A stretch of 64,000 nucleotides of DNA, from positions 248,001 through 312,000 of the forward strand of contig NZ_JAHXGQ010000004.1 of the NCBI RefSeq assembly GCF_019375475.1, written 5' to 3'. Shown here piece by piece: positions 8,876 through 17,472 of the stretch. A program made the position numbers and the translations under genes. The notes beneath the pieces were generated by a model, which was given only the letters and a program-made list of their open reading frames with translations, was not told the DNA's origin and did no database searches. Position 1 is the first letter of the stretch. Every line of letters begins with the position of its first letter. The stretch comes from Saccharothrix obliqua. GTDB taxonomy: Bacteria > Actinomycetota > Actinomycetes > Mycobacteriales > Pseudonocardiaceae.

Positions 8876-10060
8876 TCAGGCCCGGGCGAGGACGTCCTCC
8901 CCGGTCTTCCGCACCAGCGCCGCCGCGCCCAGCGCCACCAGGGAGAGGCCGCCGAACACCGCCGCCGCGCCGGGGTAGCCCGCGACGCCGAGGCCCGCAC
9001 CGCCGAGCGCCGCGCCGGCGAACGTGCCGACGCTCATGGCCGCGCCGTTCACGCCGAGGGCCGCACCGCGGCTGTCGCCGCTGCGCCGCACCAGCAGGGT
9101 CACCAGGCACGCCGTGGCGGTCGCGTGGGTCACCGCCAGCACGGACGTGAGCACCAACGCCACCGCGAACACCTGCACGAAGAAGATGGCCACCACCGCG
9201 ACCAGCGCGATCGCCAGCGCCACCGGCAGCACCCGGTGCGCCGTGACCCGGTCCGCGCCGAGCAGCCGCCCGGACACCAGGTTGCCGAGGAAGAACGACG
9301 TGCCGCTGAGCGTCCAGATCACCGCGAACGCGCCCGGCGTGACCTGGAACCGCTCGTCGTAGTACGCCGCCAGGTAGGACAGGTAACCCATGAACGCGGC
9401 GGTCCGCAGCATCGCCACGGCGAACACGGGCCGCAACGCGGCCAACTCCCGGTACGCCGCCAGGTAACCGATGCGCGGCCGTTCGGCCACCACCGTGCCG
9501 GGACGGGTGAAGAACACCAGTGCCAGCACCACCGACAACACGGCGATCGCCACCAGGTCACCACGCCAGCCCCACAACGCGGCGGGCAGCGCGACGAGCG
9601 GCGCGGCCAGCATCGCGGTCAACGACTGGGTCGCGGTGACCAGCGTCGCCGCCCGCGCGGCGACCGGGCCGGCGTCGAACCGGTCGGCCGCCGCCGCGCC
9701 CAGCGCGGGGTTGAGCACCGCCATCGCCGCGCCGACCAGCAGGCAGAACACCACCAGCGCGGCGAACCGCCCGAACGCGCCGACCACCGAGCCCGCCGCC
9801 AGCACCAGCAGGCCCACCGCCGCCGCACGCAGCCGGGCCACGCGGTCCAGCAGCGGCGCGAGCCCGGCGCCGACCGCCAACGCGGCCAGCCCGCCGAGAC
9901 CGCGCAACGAGCCGACCACGGCGACGTCCGCGCCCGCCTCCCGCGAGATCGGCACCAGGAAGGTGCTGAACACCGTGAACGGCAGCAGCGTCGCCGCCGA
10001 CGCGACCAGCACCGGCCCCAACGCGCGCGCCATCCGCAGATCCCCGACCGGTTCCCCCAC
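8876..10060 (-). CDS. MFS transporter
   Basis: The 394-aa product has about 12 hydrophobic helices and the loop A-like LLDRVARLRAA after helix 2, in the size range of drug/H+ antiporter-type major facilitator proteins. The GTG start at 10060 has a strong GGGGGGAG upstream; an ATG at 10033 is an alternative. It is divergent from a second MFS gene, with a triple 14-bp repeat between them. The substrate cannot be read from the sequence; efflux is the usual role for this subgroup. It lies downstream of nothing obvious and probably forms a single-gene unit. Confidence 0.85.
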   Translation of the reverse strand: MGEPVGDLRMARALGPVLVASAATLLPFTVFSTFLVPISREAGADVAVVGSLRGLGGLAALAVGAGLAPLLDRVARLRAAAVGLLVLAAGSVVGAFGRFAALVVFCLLVGAAMAVLNPALGAAAADRFDAGPVAARAATLVTATQSLTAMLAAPLVALPAALWGWRGDLVAIAVLSVVLALVFFTRPGTVVAERPRIGYLAAYRELAALRPVFAVAMLRTAAFMGYLSYLAAYYDERFQVTPGAFAVIWTLSGTSFFLGNLVSGRLLGADRVTAHRVLPVALAIALVAVVAIFFVQVFAVALVLTSVLAVTHATATACLVTLLVRRSGDSRGAALGVNGAAMSVGTFAGAALGGAGLGVAGYPGAAAVFGGLSLVALGAAALVRKTGEDVLARA

Positions 10061-10110
10061 CGCGAACTCCCCCCGTTCCGCCGGAACTCTCGCACACCGC
10101 GTCGGGCTGC

Positions 10111-10152
10111 CCGGATTGTCGGTGCCGGATTGTCGGTGCCGGATTGTCGGTG
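10111..10152. repeat. Three perfect tandem copies of a 14-bp unit between divergent MFS genes
   Basis: The unit CCGGATTGTCGGTG occurs at 10111-10124, 10125-10138 and 10139-10152 without a mismatch. The array is 50 bp upstream of the leftward MFS start and 21 bp upstream of the rightward one. Its position suits a regulator binding array or a replication-slippage repeat controlling both promoters. Confidence 0.9.
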
Positions 10153-10173
10153 TGCGCCGGCAGGTTCACACCC

Positions 10174-11391
10174 GTGATCCGTCTCGTGTCGCCGGTGCTC
10201 CGCGATCCGGCGTTCCGCTGGTACTTCCTCGCCCGCACGTCGTCCCACCTCGGTGACGGCCTGATAGGCATCGCGCTGCTGTTCGGCGCGTTGCGCCTCG
10301 GCGCGTCGCCGACCGAGGTGGGGCTGGTGCTGCTCGCCGGCCGGTTACCGGTGGTCGTGCTCACGCTCCTCGGCGGGGTGGTGGGCGACCTGCTGTCGCG
10401 CCGCGCGGTCATGCTCGCCGCCGACCTCGTCCGGTTCGCCTCGCAGGGCCTCACGGCCGTCCTGATGATCACCGGTGCCGCGGCCCTGTGGCACCTGGCG
10501 GCGTTGCAGGCCGTGGCCGGCGCGGCGACCGCCTTCTTCACGCCCGCCGCGGCGGGCCTGGTCGCCGACGTGGTGCCCGAGTCCCGGCGTCGCCAGGCCA
10601 ACGCCGTGCTCACCACCGCCCAGAACGCCGCGACGCTCGTCGCGCCGGCGTTGTCCGCGACGCTGGTCGCCGCGGCCGGCGCGGGGGTGTCCTTCGCCGT
10701 GGACGCCGCGACGTTCGCGGTCAGCGCCGGCGCGTTGTTCGCGATGAAGGCGCCGGACCGGTCCGTCGCGGCCCGACCGGCGCTCCTGGCCGCCCTGCGG
10801 CACGGGTGGCACGACTTCCGCACCCGCCCGTGGCTCCAGGCCACCACCATCCAGGTCGCCGTCATCAACGGCGCGTGCATCTCGCCGTTCCTGGTCATCG
10901 GCCCGGTCATCGCCGACCGGCGGCTGGGCGGCCCGATGGCCTGGGCGCTGATCGGCAACGGCTACGCCGTCGGCGCGTTGCTGGGCAGCGCGATCGCCCT
11001 GCGCTGGCGCCCGCGGCGCCCGCTCCTGGTCGCCGTGACCATCCCCGTCGCCCTCGCGCCGCTGTTGGCCCTGCTCGCCGCCGGCGCGCCGACGCCGCTG
11101 CTCGCCGCCGCGGCGGTGCCGGCCGGTGTGCAGGCCGCCCTGTACGCCGTGCTCACCGAGACCGCGCGGCAGACGCACGTGCCCGCCGAGCTGGTCGCCC
11201 GCACGACCGGCTTCTCCACCGTCGTGGCCCTGGCCGCCGCTCCCCTGGGCATGGCGTTGGCCGGGCCGGCCGCCGAGCACGTCGGGGCGGAGGCCGTGCT
11301 GCTGGCCGGCGCGCTGATCGCCGTGCTGAGCACGCCGCCGGCGCTCGCCGTGCGCTCCGTCCGGCGGCTGCCGGCCGAACCCGTCCGCTGA
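10174..11391 (+). CDS. MFS transporter (macrolide-efflux / enterobactin-exporter-like subgroup)
   Basis: The 405-aa product starts at GTG 10174 (VIRLVSPVLRDPAFRWYF). The opening resembles the MFS_3 group (MefA/EntS-like), with an LSRRAVMLAADLVRF loop between helices 2 and 3 and 10-12 predicted helices. The weak CAGG upstream makes the start uncertain; an upstream TTG at 10144 would run into the repeat array. It is divergent from the other MFS gene and ends 4 bp before the convergent MarR gene. The likely role is export of a small hydrophobic compound. The substrate is not deducible. Confidence 0.85.
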   Translation: MIRLVSPVLRDPAFRWYFLARTSSHLGDGLIGIALLFGALRLGASPTEVGLVLLAGRLPVVVLTLLGGVVGDLLSRRAVMLAADLVRFASQGLTAVLMITGAAALWHLAALQAVAGAATAFFTPAAAGLVADVVPESRRRQANAVLTTAQNAATLVAPALSATLVAAAGAGVSFAVDAATFAVSAGALFAMKAPDRSVAARPALLAALRHGWHDFRTRPWLQATTIQVAVINGACISPFLVIGPVIADRRLGGPMAWALIGNGYAVGALLGSAIALRWRPRRPLLVAVTIPVALAPLLALLAAGAPTPLLAAAAVPAGVQAALYAVLTETARQTHVPAELVARTTGFSTVVALAAAPLGMALAGPAAEHVGAEAVLLAGALIAVLSTPPALAVRSVRRLPAEPVR

Positions 11392-11395
11392 CCGG

Positions 11396-11896
11396 TCAGG
11401 GCGATTCGAAGCGGCCCAGCCACGTGGTGAGGATGCGTTCCAGGTCGCGTGCGTCGGCCGGGTCGAGCTGGTCGAGCAGGCGGCGCTCGTTGGCCATGTG
11501 CTCGGCGAAGGCGCGGTCGATGACGCGCTTGCCCGCGGCGGTGAGGGCGACGACGCGGCGGCGGCCGTCGCCCTCACCGGAGCGGCGGGTCACCAGGCCG
11601 TCGCGTTCGAGCCGGTCGACGCGCTTGGTCATCGCGCCCGTCGTGACCATGGTGTGCAGGGCCAGTTCGCCGGGCGCGCGCTCGTAGGGCTCGCCGGCGC
11701 GGCGCAGGGCGGCCAGCACGTCGAACTCCCCCTCGCCCAGCCCGTGCCGCCGGTAGACGGTGGTGAGCTGCTCGGTGAGCACGGCCGCCAGCCGGTGCAG
11801 GCGGCCGATGACGCCCTGCGGCGCGACGTCGAGGTCCGGCCGTTCGCGTGCCCACTCGGCCTGGATGCGGGCGACGTGGTCGAGGTGTCCGGTCAC
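11396..11896 (-). CDS. MarR-family transcriptional regulator
   Basis: The 166-aa product has the MarR winged-helix layout: a dimerisation helix, a core (EGEFDVLAALRRAG), a recognition region (GAMTKRVDRLERDGLVTR) and a wing (RSGEGDGRRRVVALTAAG). It ends in a long C-terminal dimer helix. GTG 11896 is taken as the start; a GTG three codons earlier is possible. The gene diverges from an EamA exporter with 42 bp between them, and that gap holds a 24-bp palindrome. It therefore probably represses itself and the exporter and is released by a ligand the exporter removes. This is the usual MarR arrangement and is an inference here. Confidence 0.92.
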   Translation of the reverse strand: MTGHLDHVARIQAEWARERPDLDVAPQGVIGRLHRLAAVLTEQLTTVYRRHGLGEGEFDVLAALRRAGEPYERAPGELALHTMVTTGAMTKRVDRLERDGLVTRRSGEGDGRRRVVALTAAGKRVIDRAFAEHMANERRLLDQLDPADARDLERILTTWLGRFESP

Positions 11897-11906
11897 ACCC
11901 GGCACG

Positions 11907-11930
11907 ATATACCTTCCACGGAAGCTATAT
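11907..11930. promoter_or_regulatory. Palindromic operator between the MarR and EamA genes
   Basis: The dyad is ATAT-ACC-TTCC-AC-GGAA-GCT-ATAT. The outer ATAT arms and inner TTCC/GGAA arms are exact inverted copies. It is the only AT-rich patch in the gap and overlaps the expected promoters of both genes, as MarR operators do. Confidence 0.8.
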
Positions 11931-11938
11931 TGCCCGCC

Positions 11939-12838
11939 ATGACAACCGGTACGCGCTGGGCGCTGGTCACCGCGGTCGCGCCGATAGCCTGGGGCTCGAC
12001 GTACTACGTGACGCACCGGTTCCTCCCCGCCGATCAACCGCTGTGGGGCGCCGCGCTGCGTGCCCTGCCCGCCGGGCTGCTGCTGCTCGCCGTCCGCCGG
12101 GAACGCCCGCGCGGCGACTGGTGGTGGCGCGCGCTCGTGCTGGGCACGCTCAACATGGGCGCGTTCTTCGCCCTGGTCTACGTCGCGGCGCAACTGCTGC
12201 CGACCAGCACCGCCGCCACGATCATGGCCGTGTCGCCCGCCGCGATGATCGCGCTGGCGTGGCTCGCCCTCGCCGAGAAGCCCCGCGTCAGGGCGGTGGC
12301 GGGCGCGTTGGTCGGGCTCGTCGGCGTGGTGCTGATGCTGTTCAGCGGCATCGGCGCGGTGAGCCCCGCGGGTGTCGCCGCGTCCGCGGCGGCGATGCTG
12401 ATGTCCGCGCTCGGGCACGTGCTGACCAAGAAGTGGACCGCCACCGCCGACGTGCTGTCCGTGACCTCGTGGCAGCTCGTCGCGGGCGGCCTGGTGCTGA
12501 CCGCCGCCGCGCTGGTGGTGGAGGGTGCGCCACCGGCGCTCACCCCGACCGGCGTCGCCGCGTTCGGCTACGTGTCGGTCGTCGCCACCGCGATCGCGTT
12601 CAGCGCCTGGTTCACCGGGTTGCGGCACCTGGACGCGGGCGCGGTCGGTCTGATCGGCCTGCTCAACCCGGTGACCGGGGTGGTGCTGGGCCTGGTCGTG
12701 GCGGGCGAGCCGCTGACCGCCCGGCAGGCGCTGGGGCTCGTGCTGGTCCTGGTCGGCGTCCTGCTCGGCCAACGCGCCGGGCGACGCACCGTTGACCGCA
12801 CCCGACCACCTGCCTATAAAGGTCCGGACCACGGGTGA
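11939..12838 (+). CDS. EamA/DMT-family exporter
   Basis: The 299-aa product has ten predicted helices in two EamA repeats. The first is about residues 5-130 (IAWGSTYYVTHRF, STAATIMAVSPAAMIALAWL). The second is about 145-285 (ALGHVLTKKW, HLDAGAVGLIGLLNPVTGVVLGLVVAGEPL). The GS-T-Y and NPV-GE-L signatures are those of RhaT/YdcZ-type drug/metabolite transporters. ATG 11939 lies 9 bp from the palindrome, so transcription must start very close to the gene. It is divergent from, and probably controlled by, the MarR protein. Likely efflux of an amino acid or small metabolite; substrate unknown. Confidence 0.9.
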   Translation: MTTGTRWALVTAVAPIAWGSTYYVTHRFLPADQPLWGAALRALPAGLLLLAVRRERPRGDWWWRALVLGTLNMGAFFALVYVAAQLLPTSTAATIMAVSPAAMIALAWLALAEKPRVRAVAGALVGLVGVVLMLFSGIGAVSPAGVAASAAAMLMSALGHVLTKKWTATADVLSVTSWQLVAGGLVLTAAALVVEGAPPALTPTGVAAFGYVSVVATAIAFSAWFTGLRHLDAGAVGLIGLLNPVTGVVLGLVVAGEPLTARQALGLVLVLVGVLLGQRAGRRTVDRTRPPAYKGPDHG

Positions 12839-12875
12839 CCGCCGCGCCCGCCGCCGCTCCGAGAGGTCGTCCGGA

Positions 12876-14528
12876 ATGCGCAGAACGCTGCCGGTGCTGG
12901 TCGTCGCGACCGCGTGCGCCGCGCTCGTCACCCCCGCCCACGCCGCCACGGCGGACCTCGCCGCCGCCTTCGCCCAGAAGTCGGTGTGGAGCACCGGATA
13001 CGGCGGCGAGTTCACGCTGACGAACAACGGCGACGCGGAGAGCACCGGCTGGGTGGTCGAGTTCGACCTGCCCGCGGGCAGCCGCGTCACGAACTCCTGG
13101 AACGCCGCGCTCACCCGCACCGGGCAGCACCACCGGTTCGTCAACGCCGGTTCCAACGGTCGCGTGCGCCCCGGCGGCACGGCGGGTTTCGGCTTCAACG
13201 TCAGCGGTCTCGGCCTGCCCACCGGCTGCACGGTGAACGGATCGCCGTGCACCGGCGGCGGTCCCGCTCCGGACACCACCCCGCCGACCACGCCGGGCAC
13301 GCCCCGCGTCACGGACGTCACGGCGACGTCGATCTCGTTGGCGTGGAACGCTTCCACGGACGACACGGCCGTCACCGACTACCAGGTGCTCGTGGGCTCG
13401 ACAGTGCTCGCCACGACCACCAGCGCCGCCACCCCGGTGAGCGGCCTGATCCCGGACACCGCCTACACCTTCACCGTGCGCGCCCGTGACGCCGCGGGCA
13501 ACACGTCCCCGGCGAGCGCTTCCGCCACGGCCACCACGAGTCCGGCGAGCGGTGGATCCACTGTGGACGTCGCGACCGCCGAACAGCTCCGCGCCGCGCT
13601 GGCACGAGCCGTGCCCGGCCGGACGATCCGGCTCGCGCCGGGCGCGTACCGCGGCTCGTTCGTCGCCACCACGCCCGGCACCGCCGCCGCCCCGATCACC
13701 CTGACCGGGCCGGCCGACGCCGTGCTGGTCAACGACGGCCCGTCGGGCACGGCCCCGGGTTGCCCCACGCCCACCGCGGGCTGGGACTCCGGCTACGGCC
13801 TGTGGCTGTCCGGCGCGTCGCACTGGAACCTCAGCGGCTTCACCGTGCGGGACTCGAAGAAGGGGATCGTGGTGGACGACTCCCGCCACGTGGTGATCTC
13901 GCGGGTGCACGTGCACCACGTGGACGAGGAGGGCGTCCACTTCCGGCGTTCCTCGGCGGACGGCGTGCTGCGCGACTCCACCGTCACCGACACCGGGCTG
14001 GTGCAGCGGGGTTACGGCGAGGGCGTGTACATCGGCTCGGCGAACTCGAACTGGGGCTGCCACGGCAACTCCGGCGGCGTCGACCGCAGCGACCGCGTGC
14101 AGGTGGTCGGCAACCGCATCGGCCCGAACACCGCCGCCGAGCCGATCGACGTCAAGGAGGGCACCTCCGGCGGCGTGATCCGGGGCAACGCGTTCGACGG
14201 CACCGGCATCTCGGGCGAGAACTCGGCCGACTCGTGGATCGACGTGAAGGGCATCGGCTACACCATCGAGGACAACACCGGCGTCTTCGCGCCGCCCGGC
14301 AGGTTCGCGAACGGCTACGAGACCCACAACCCGGCCACCACGCCGTCGTTCCCCAACGGCTGCGGCAACACGTGGCGTGGCAACCGCTCCGACCTCGGCG
14401 GCGTCGGCCAGTACGCGATCAAGATCACGTCCACGTCGAAGTGCGCGGGCCTGCCGAACGTCGTGCACGCGTCGAACCAGGTGAGCCGCGCCGTCGGCGG
14501 GCTGACCAACGTGCCGGTCACCCCGTGA
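12876..14528 (+). CDS. Secreted CBM2 - fibronectin III - parallel beta-helix protein
   Basis: The 550-aa product has a signal peptide (about 1-25, cut after AHA). A family 2 carbohydrate-binding module follows (about 28-135, VWSTGYGGEFTLTNNG and GWVVEFDLPAG), with Cys residues near its end. Then come a Pro/Thr linker, an FN3 domain (about 145-230, TSISLAWNASTDDTAVTDY) and a right-handed beta-helix (about 245-545) rich in short N/D turns (FTVRDSKKGIVVDDS, HVVISRVHVHHV). The modules point to an extracellular enzyme bound to cellulose, chitin or another plant polysaccharide. The beta-helix resembles pectate-lyase-type or right-handed-helix domains, but I could not identify a catalytic set. ATG 12876 follows GAGAGG. 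Confidence 0.85.
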   Translation: MRRTLPVLVVATACAALVTPAHAATADLAAAFAQKSVWSTGYGGEFTLTNNGDAESTGWVVEFDLPAGSRVTNSWNAALTRTGQHHRFVNAGSNGRVRPGGTAGFGFNVSGLGLPTGCTVNGSPCTGGGPAPDTTPPTTPGTPRVTDVTATSISLAWNASTDDTAVTDYQVLVGSTVLATTTSAATPVSGLIPDTAYTFTVRARDAAGNTSPASASATATTSPASGGSTVDVATAEQLRAALARAVPGRTIRLAPGAYRGSFVATTPGTAAAPITLTGPADAVLVNDGPSGTAPGCPTPTAGWDSGYGLWLSGASHWNLSGFTVRDSKKGIVVDDSRHVVISRVHVHHVDEEGVHFRRSSADGVLRDSTVTDTGLVQRGYGEGVYIGSANSNWGCHGNSGGVDRSDRVQVVGNRIGPNTAAEPIDVKEGTSGGVIRGNAFDGTGISGENSADSWIDVKGIGYTIEDNTGVFAPPGRFANGYETHNPATTPSFPNGCGNTWRGNRSDLGGVGQYAIKITSTSKCAGLPNVVHASNQVSRAVGGLTNVPVTP

Positions 14529-14616
14529 CCGGCACGGCCGCGGTCACCCGTCGGTTCGCCGGGGTTCGTCCGTTTCGGGGCACGCGGGCCGCGCCCCGGG
14601 GACTAGCTTGGTGGAC

Positions 14617-15183
14617 ATGGCGCATATCGACTTCGGCGTGGACGAGACCCAGTTCCCCGGGATCAACGGGCCCCTCAAGTTCCGGCCCGAGACGGCCGGA
14701 CCGCTCAACGAGCTGGCCGAGATCCTGCTGCGCGCGCCGCACTCCCTGCCTCCGGGTGAACGCGAGCTGATCGCCGCCTACGTGTCCGGCCTCAACGAGT
14801 GCACGTTCTGCTGCGACTCGCACTCGGCGTTCGCCGCCGAGCAGCTCGACGACGGCTTGGCGCTGGTCAAGGAGGTGCGCAAGGACCCGGACAGCGCACC
14901 GATCCCCGACAAGCTGCGCGCGCTGCTCAAGATCGCCGCGGCCGTGCAGGAGTCCGGCCGCAAGGTCACCCGCCTGCTCGTGGACGAGGCCCGCGCGGAA
15001 GGCGCGACCGACGTCGAGATCCACGACACGGTGCTGATCGCGGCGGCGTTCAGCATGTACAACCGCTACGTCGACGGGCTGGCCACGATCACGCCCGAGG
15101 ACCCCTCGGCGTACAAGGAGGCCGCGCGCCGGATCGTGCGGCACGGTTACGTGACGCCGGTCAACGACGCGGCGACGCCGTGA
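14617..15183 (+). CDS. AhpD-like (carboxymuconolactone decarboxylase family) peroxidase-type protein
   Basis: The 188-aa all-helical product carries the family redox motif in NECTFCCDSHSAFA (CxxC followed by H at +4). This is the site that reduces peroxide through a thiol pair in AhpD-type proteins. ATG 14617 is used; GTG 14611 and TTG 14608 are also in frame. The sequence between motif and C-terminus (LRALLKIAAAVQESG, DVEIHDTVLIAAAFSMYNRYVDGL) fits the larger two-repeat CMD group often called uncharacterised peroxidase-related. It overlaps the convergent permease gene by 23 bp. No cognate AhpC is nearby. Confidence 0.85.
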   Translation: MAHIDFGVDETQFPGINGPLKFRPETAGPLNELAEILLRAPHSLPPGERELIAAYVSGLNECTFCCDSHSAFAAEQLDDGLALVKEVRKDPDSAPIPDKLRALLKIAAAVQESGRKVTRLLVDEARAEGATDVEIHDTVLIAAAFSMYNRYVDGLATITPEDPSAYKEAARRIVRHGYVTPVNDAATP

Positions 15184-16537
15184 CCCGCCTGCGCACCAGC
15201 GGGTAGGACAGCAGCACCAGGCCGAGGAACGGCAGCCCCACCTGCCAGGCGCGGCCGAACACGTCGGTGAACGCGGTGATCACCAGGACACCCGCGACGA
15301 ACACCGCACCCAGCACCGTCGTCGTCGGCGCGCCGGGCAGGCGCACCGGCGACGGCGGCAGGTCCCGGCGCGCCCGGCGGAACGCCGCGTGGCAGACCAG
15401 GATGAACAGCCACGCGATCATCCCGCCGAACAGCGTGATGCCCAGCAGCACCAGGAACGCGGTGTCCGCCGCCACCGCCGACACCACGGCCGCGGCGCCC
15501 AGCCCCGCGGCGGACACCAGCACCGCCCGTCGCGGGCTGCCCTGCGCGTTCACCGCGGCCAGCGCGCGCGGCGCGTACCCGTCCAGGGCCAGCGAGTGCA
15601 CCGTCCGCGCGCCCAGGTACAGCGTGGTGTTCGCCGCCGACAACGCGGCCGTGAGCACCACGAAGTTCATCACCCCGGCCGCCGCGGGCAGCCCGATCGA
15701 CCCGAACAGCTCGACGAACGGGCTCTGCGCCACGCCCTCCGCCGCCGCGGACCGCGTCCACGGCACGATGGCCACGATCAAACCGTTCGCCAGCACGTAG
15801 AACAGGGCGAGCCGCAACACCACCCGCCGCGCCGCGCGGGGCAGGTCCCGCTCCGGCCGCCGCGACTCGGCCGCCGTCATCGCCACGCCCTCGACGCCGC
15901 CGTAGCTGAACGTCGCGACGGTCAGCGCCAGCACCAGCCCGCCCAGCCCGTTGGGCAGGAAACCGCCGTGCGCGGTCCACGCGGCCAACCCCGGCGCGCC
16001 CCGTCCCGGCAGCCCGAACACCACCAGCAACAACGCCAGCACGACGAACACCACCAGCACGGTTACCTTGACCATGGAGAGCCAGTATTCGACCTCGCCG
16101 AACACCCGCACGGCCGCGACGTTCACCAGCGCGATCCCGAGCGCGAACACCAGCACCACCGCCCACAGCGGTGCCTGCGGCCACCAGAACCGCACGTAGA
16201 GCCCGGCCGCCACCACCTCGCCGCCGACCGTGGCGACCTGCGCGAACCAGTAGCACCACCGCTGCACGTACCCCGCGAGCGGCCCGAGGTAGCGGTCCGA
16301 GACCGCGCCGAAGCCGCCCGCCTCCGGGTGCACCGCGACCATCTCGGCCACCGCGTAGACCACCACCACCGCGGCGAGCGCGCCGACCAGGTAGGCCACC
16401 ACGACCGCGGGGCCCGCCATCGAGATCGCGAGCCCGGAGCCGAGGAACAGGCCGGTGCCCAGCGCGCCGCCGAGCGAGATCATGCCGATCTGACGGCCGG
16501 AGAGCTGCCGCCGCAACCCGCCGCGGTCGTCGTTCGT
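15161..16537 (-). CDS. APC-superfamily amino acid permease
   Basis: The product is about 458 aa with 12 predicted helices. It opens with the amino-acid/polyamine/organocation signature (SGRQIGMISLGGALGTGLFLGSG). Other family marks are HPEAGGFGAVSDRYLG and FSYGGVEGVAMTAAESRRPERDLPRA, which match the AAT/GABA-permease group. The start is uncertain: TTG 16537 follows GAGGGTGA at good spacing, while a longer frame to 16633 adds a low-complexity tail. Its role is proton-coupled uptake of an amino acid. It is monocistronic, as neighbours on both sides are convergent or unrelated. Confidence 0.88.
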   Translation of the reverse strand, partial: TNDDRGGLRRQLSGRQIGMISLGGALGTGLFLGSGLAISMAGPAVVVAYLVGALAAVVVVYAVAEMVAVHPEAGGFGAVSDRYLGPLAGYVQRWCYWFAQVATVGGEVVAAGLYVRFWWPQAPLWAVVLVFALGIALVNVAAVRVFGEVEYWLSMVKVTVLVVFVVLALLLVVFGLPGRGAPGLAAWTAHGGFLPNGLGGLVLALTVATFSYGGVEGVAMTAAESRRPERDLPRAARRVVLRLALFYVLANGLIVAIVPWTRSAAAEGVAQSPFVELFGSIGLPAAAGVMNFVVLTAALSAANTTLYLGARTVHSLALDGYAPRALAAVNAQGSPRRAVLVSAAGLGAAAVVSAVAADTAFLVLLGITLFGGMIAWLFILVCHAAFRRARRDLPPSPVRLPGAPTTTVLGAVFVAGVLVITAFTDVFGRAWQVGLPFLGLVLLSYPLVRRRVTASPRR

Positions 16538-16669
16538 CAACGCGTCACCCTCGGCCGAGCGGTCAAGAGGGGCCGACAGTGCCGGCTGCCGGGCGCCGCG
16601 CACCACCTCCGCACGGCCGCCGCTTCGGTCCACCGCGCGACTCCGGCGGACCGGGCGGAGCCGACCGGC

Positions 16670-17362
16670 TCAGGCGACCTCGGCCAGCGGGACGCGCACC
16701 GCCATGAACTCCGAGTGCCGCCGCAGCCGGAAGCCGAGCGACTCGTACAGCCGGATCGCGTTGGTGTTCTCCGCCGCCGCGTGCATCATGGGCGTCTCGC
16801 CCCGCGCCCGGATGCCCGCCGCGACGGCCAGCACCAGCCGGGTGGCGAGCCCCTGGCCGCGGTGCGCGGGGTCCGTGCACACCGCGCTGATCTCGGTGTA
16901 GCCCGGCGGGTGCAGCCGCTCGCCCGCCATCGCCACGAGCCGGCCACCCCGGCGGATGCCCAGGTAGACGCCCAGTTCGATGGTGCGTTCCCGGAACGGA
17001 CCCGGTTTGGTGCGCTCCACCAGGTCCAGCATCTCGGGCACGTCGTCCGCCGTCAGCCGCACCGCCTCCGGGTCCTCGGCGACCCGCACGCCGTCGTCCA
17101 CGAGCTGCACGCCCGCGCCCCGGAACTCGACCTCCCAGCCGGGCGGCGGGTCCACGCCCGCCGGGTTGTTGATCGGCACCACCTCACCCGCGCCCGCCAG
17201 CGCCGCGATGTCGTCCCACACCCGGTCGTCCGGGTCGTCCGGCAGCGCGAGGAACGGCGCGACGTCCGGGCGGTACCGCAGCACCTGGCCGTGCCGCTCG
17301 GCGAAGTGGGCGTGCGCGCCGGTCAGCGACGCCCACGCCGGGTTGTCCAGTGAAGACGACAT
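16670..17362 (-). CDS. GNAT-family N-acetyltransferase
   Basis: The 230-aa product has a C-terminal GNAT domain with the acetyl-CoA binding motif AHRGQGLATRLVLAV. It is preceded by the core strand GYTEISAVCTD and followed by MMHAAAENTNAIRLYESLGF. The N-terminal ~100 residues form the accessory domain seen in FR47-like acetyltransferases. ATG 17362 is chosen over an upstream ATG at 17389, which has no ribosome site. The acceptor substrate is unknown. The gene stands alone between the permease and acetate kinase. Confidence 0.88.
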   Translation of the reverse strand: MSSSLDNPAWASLTGAHAHFAERHGQVLRYRPDVAPFLALPDDPDDRVWDDIAALAGAGEVVPINNPAGVDPPPGWEVEFRGAGVQLVDDGVRVAEDPEAVRLTADDVPEMLDLVERTKPGPFRERTIELGVYLGIRRGGRLVAMAGERLHPPGYTEISAVCTDPAHRGQGLATRLVLAVAAGIRARGETPMMHAAAENTNAIRLYESLGFRLRRHSEFMAVRVPLAEVA

Positions 17363-17472
17363 GTGCCATCCCGTCCGTGTAGTTCGCAAACGGGCGAATC
17401 ATCCGTCGCGCGGGCGTGCCCAGTCCACTGCTCCCACATCCTGAACACCCCGGTGCCGTCCCCTGTGGACGG

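Noticed and set aside
16537-16633. Longer N-terminus for the amino-acid permease
   Set aside because: Residues are Arg/Gly/Ser-rich without a ribosome site; APC permeases usually start close to the first helix.
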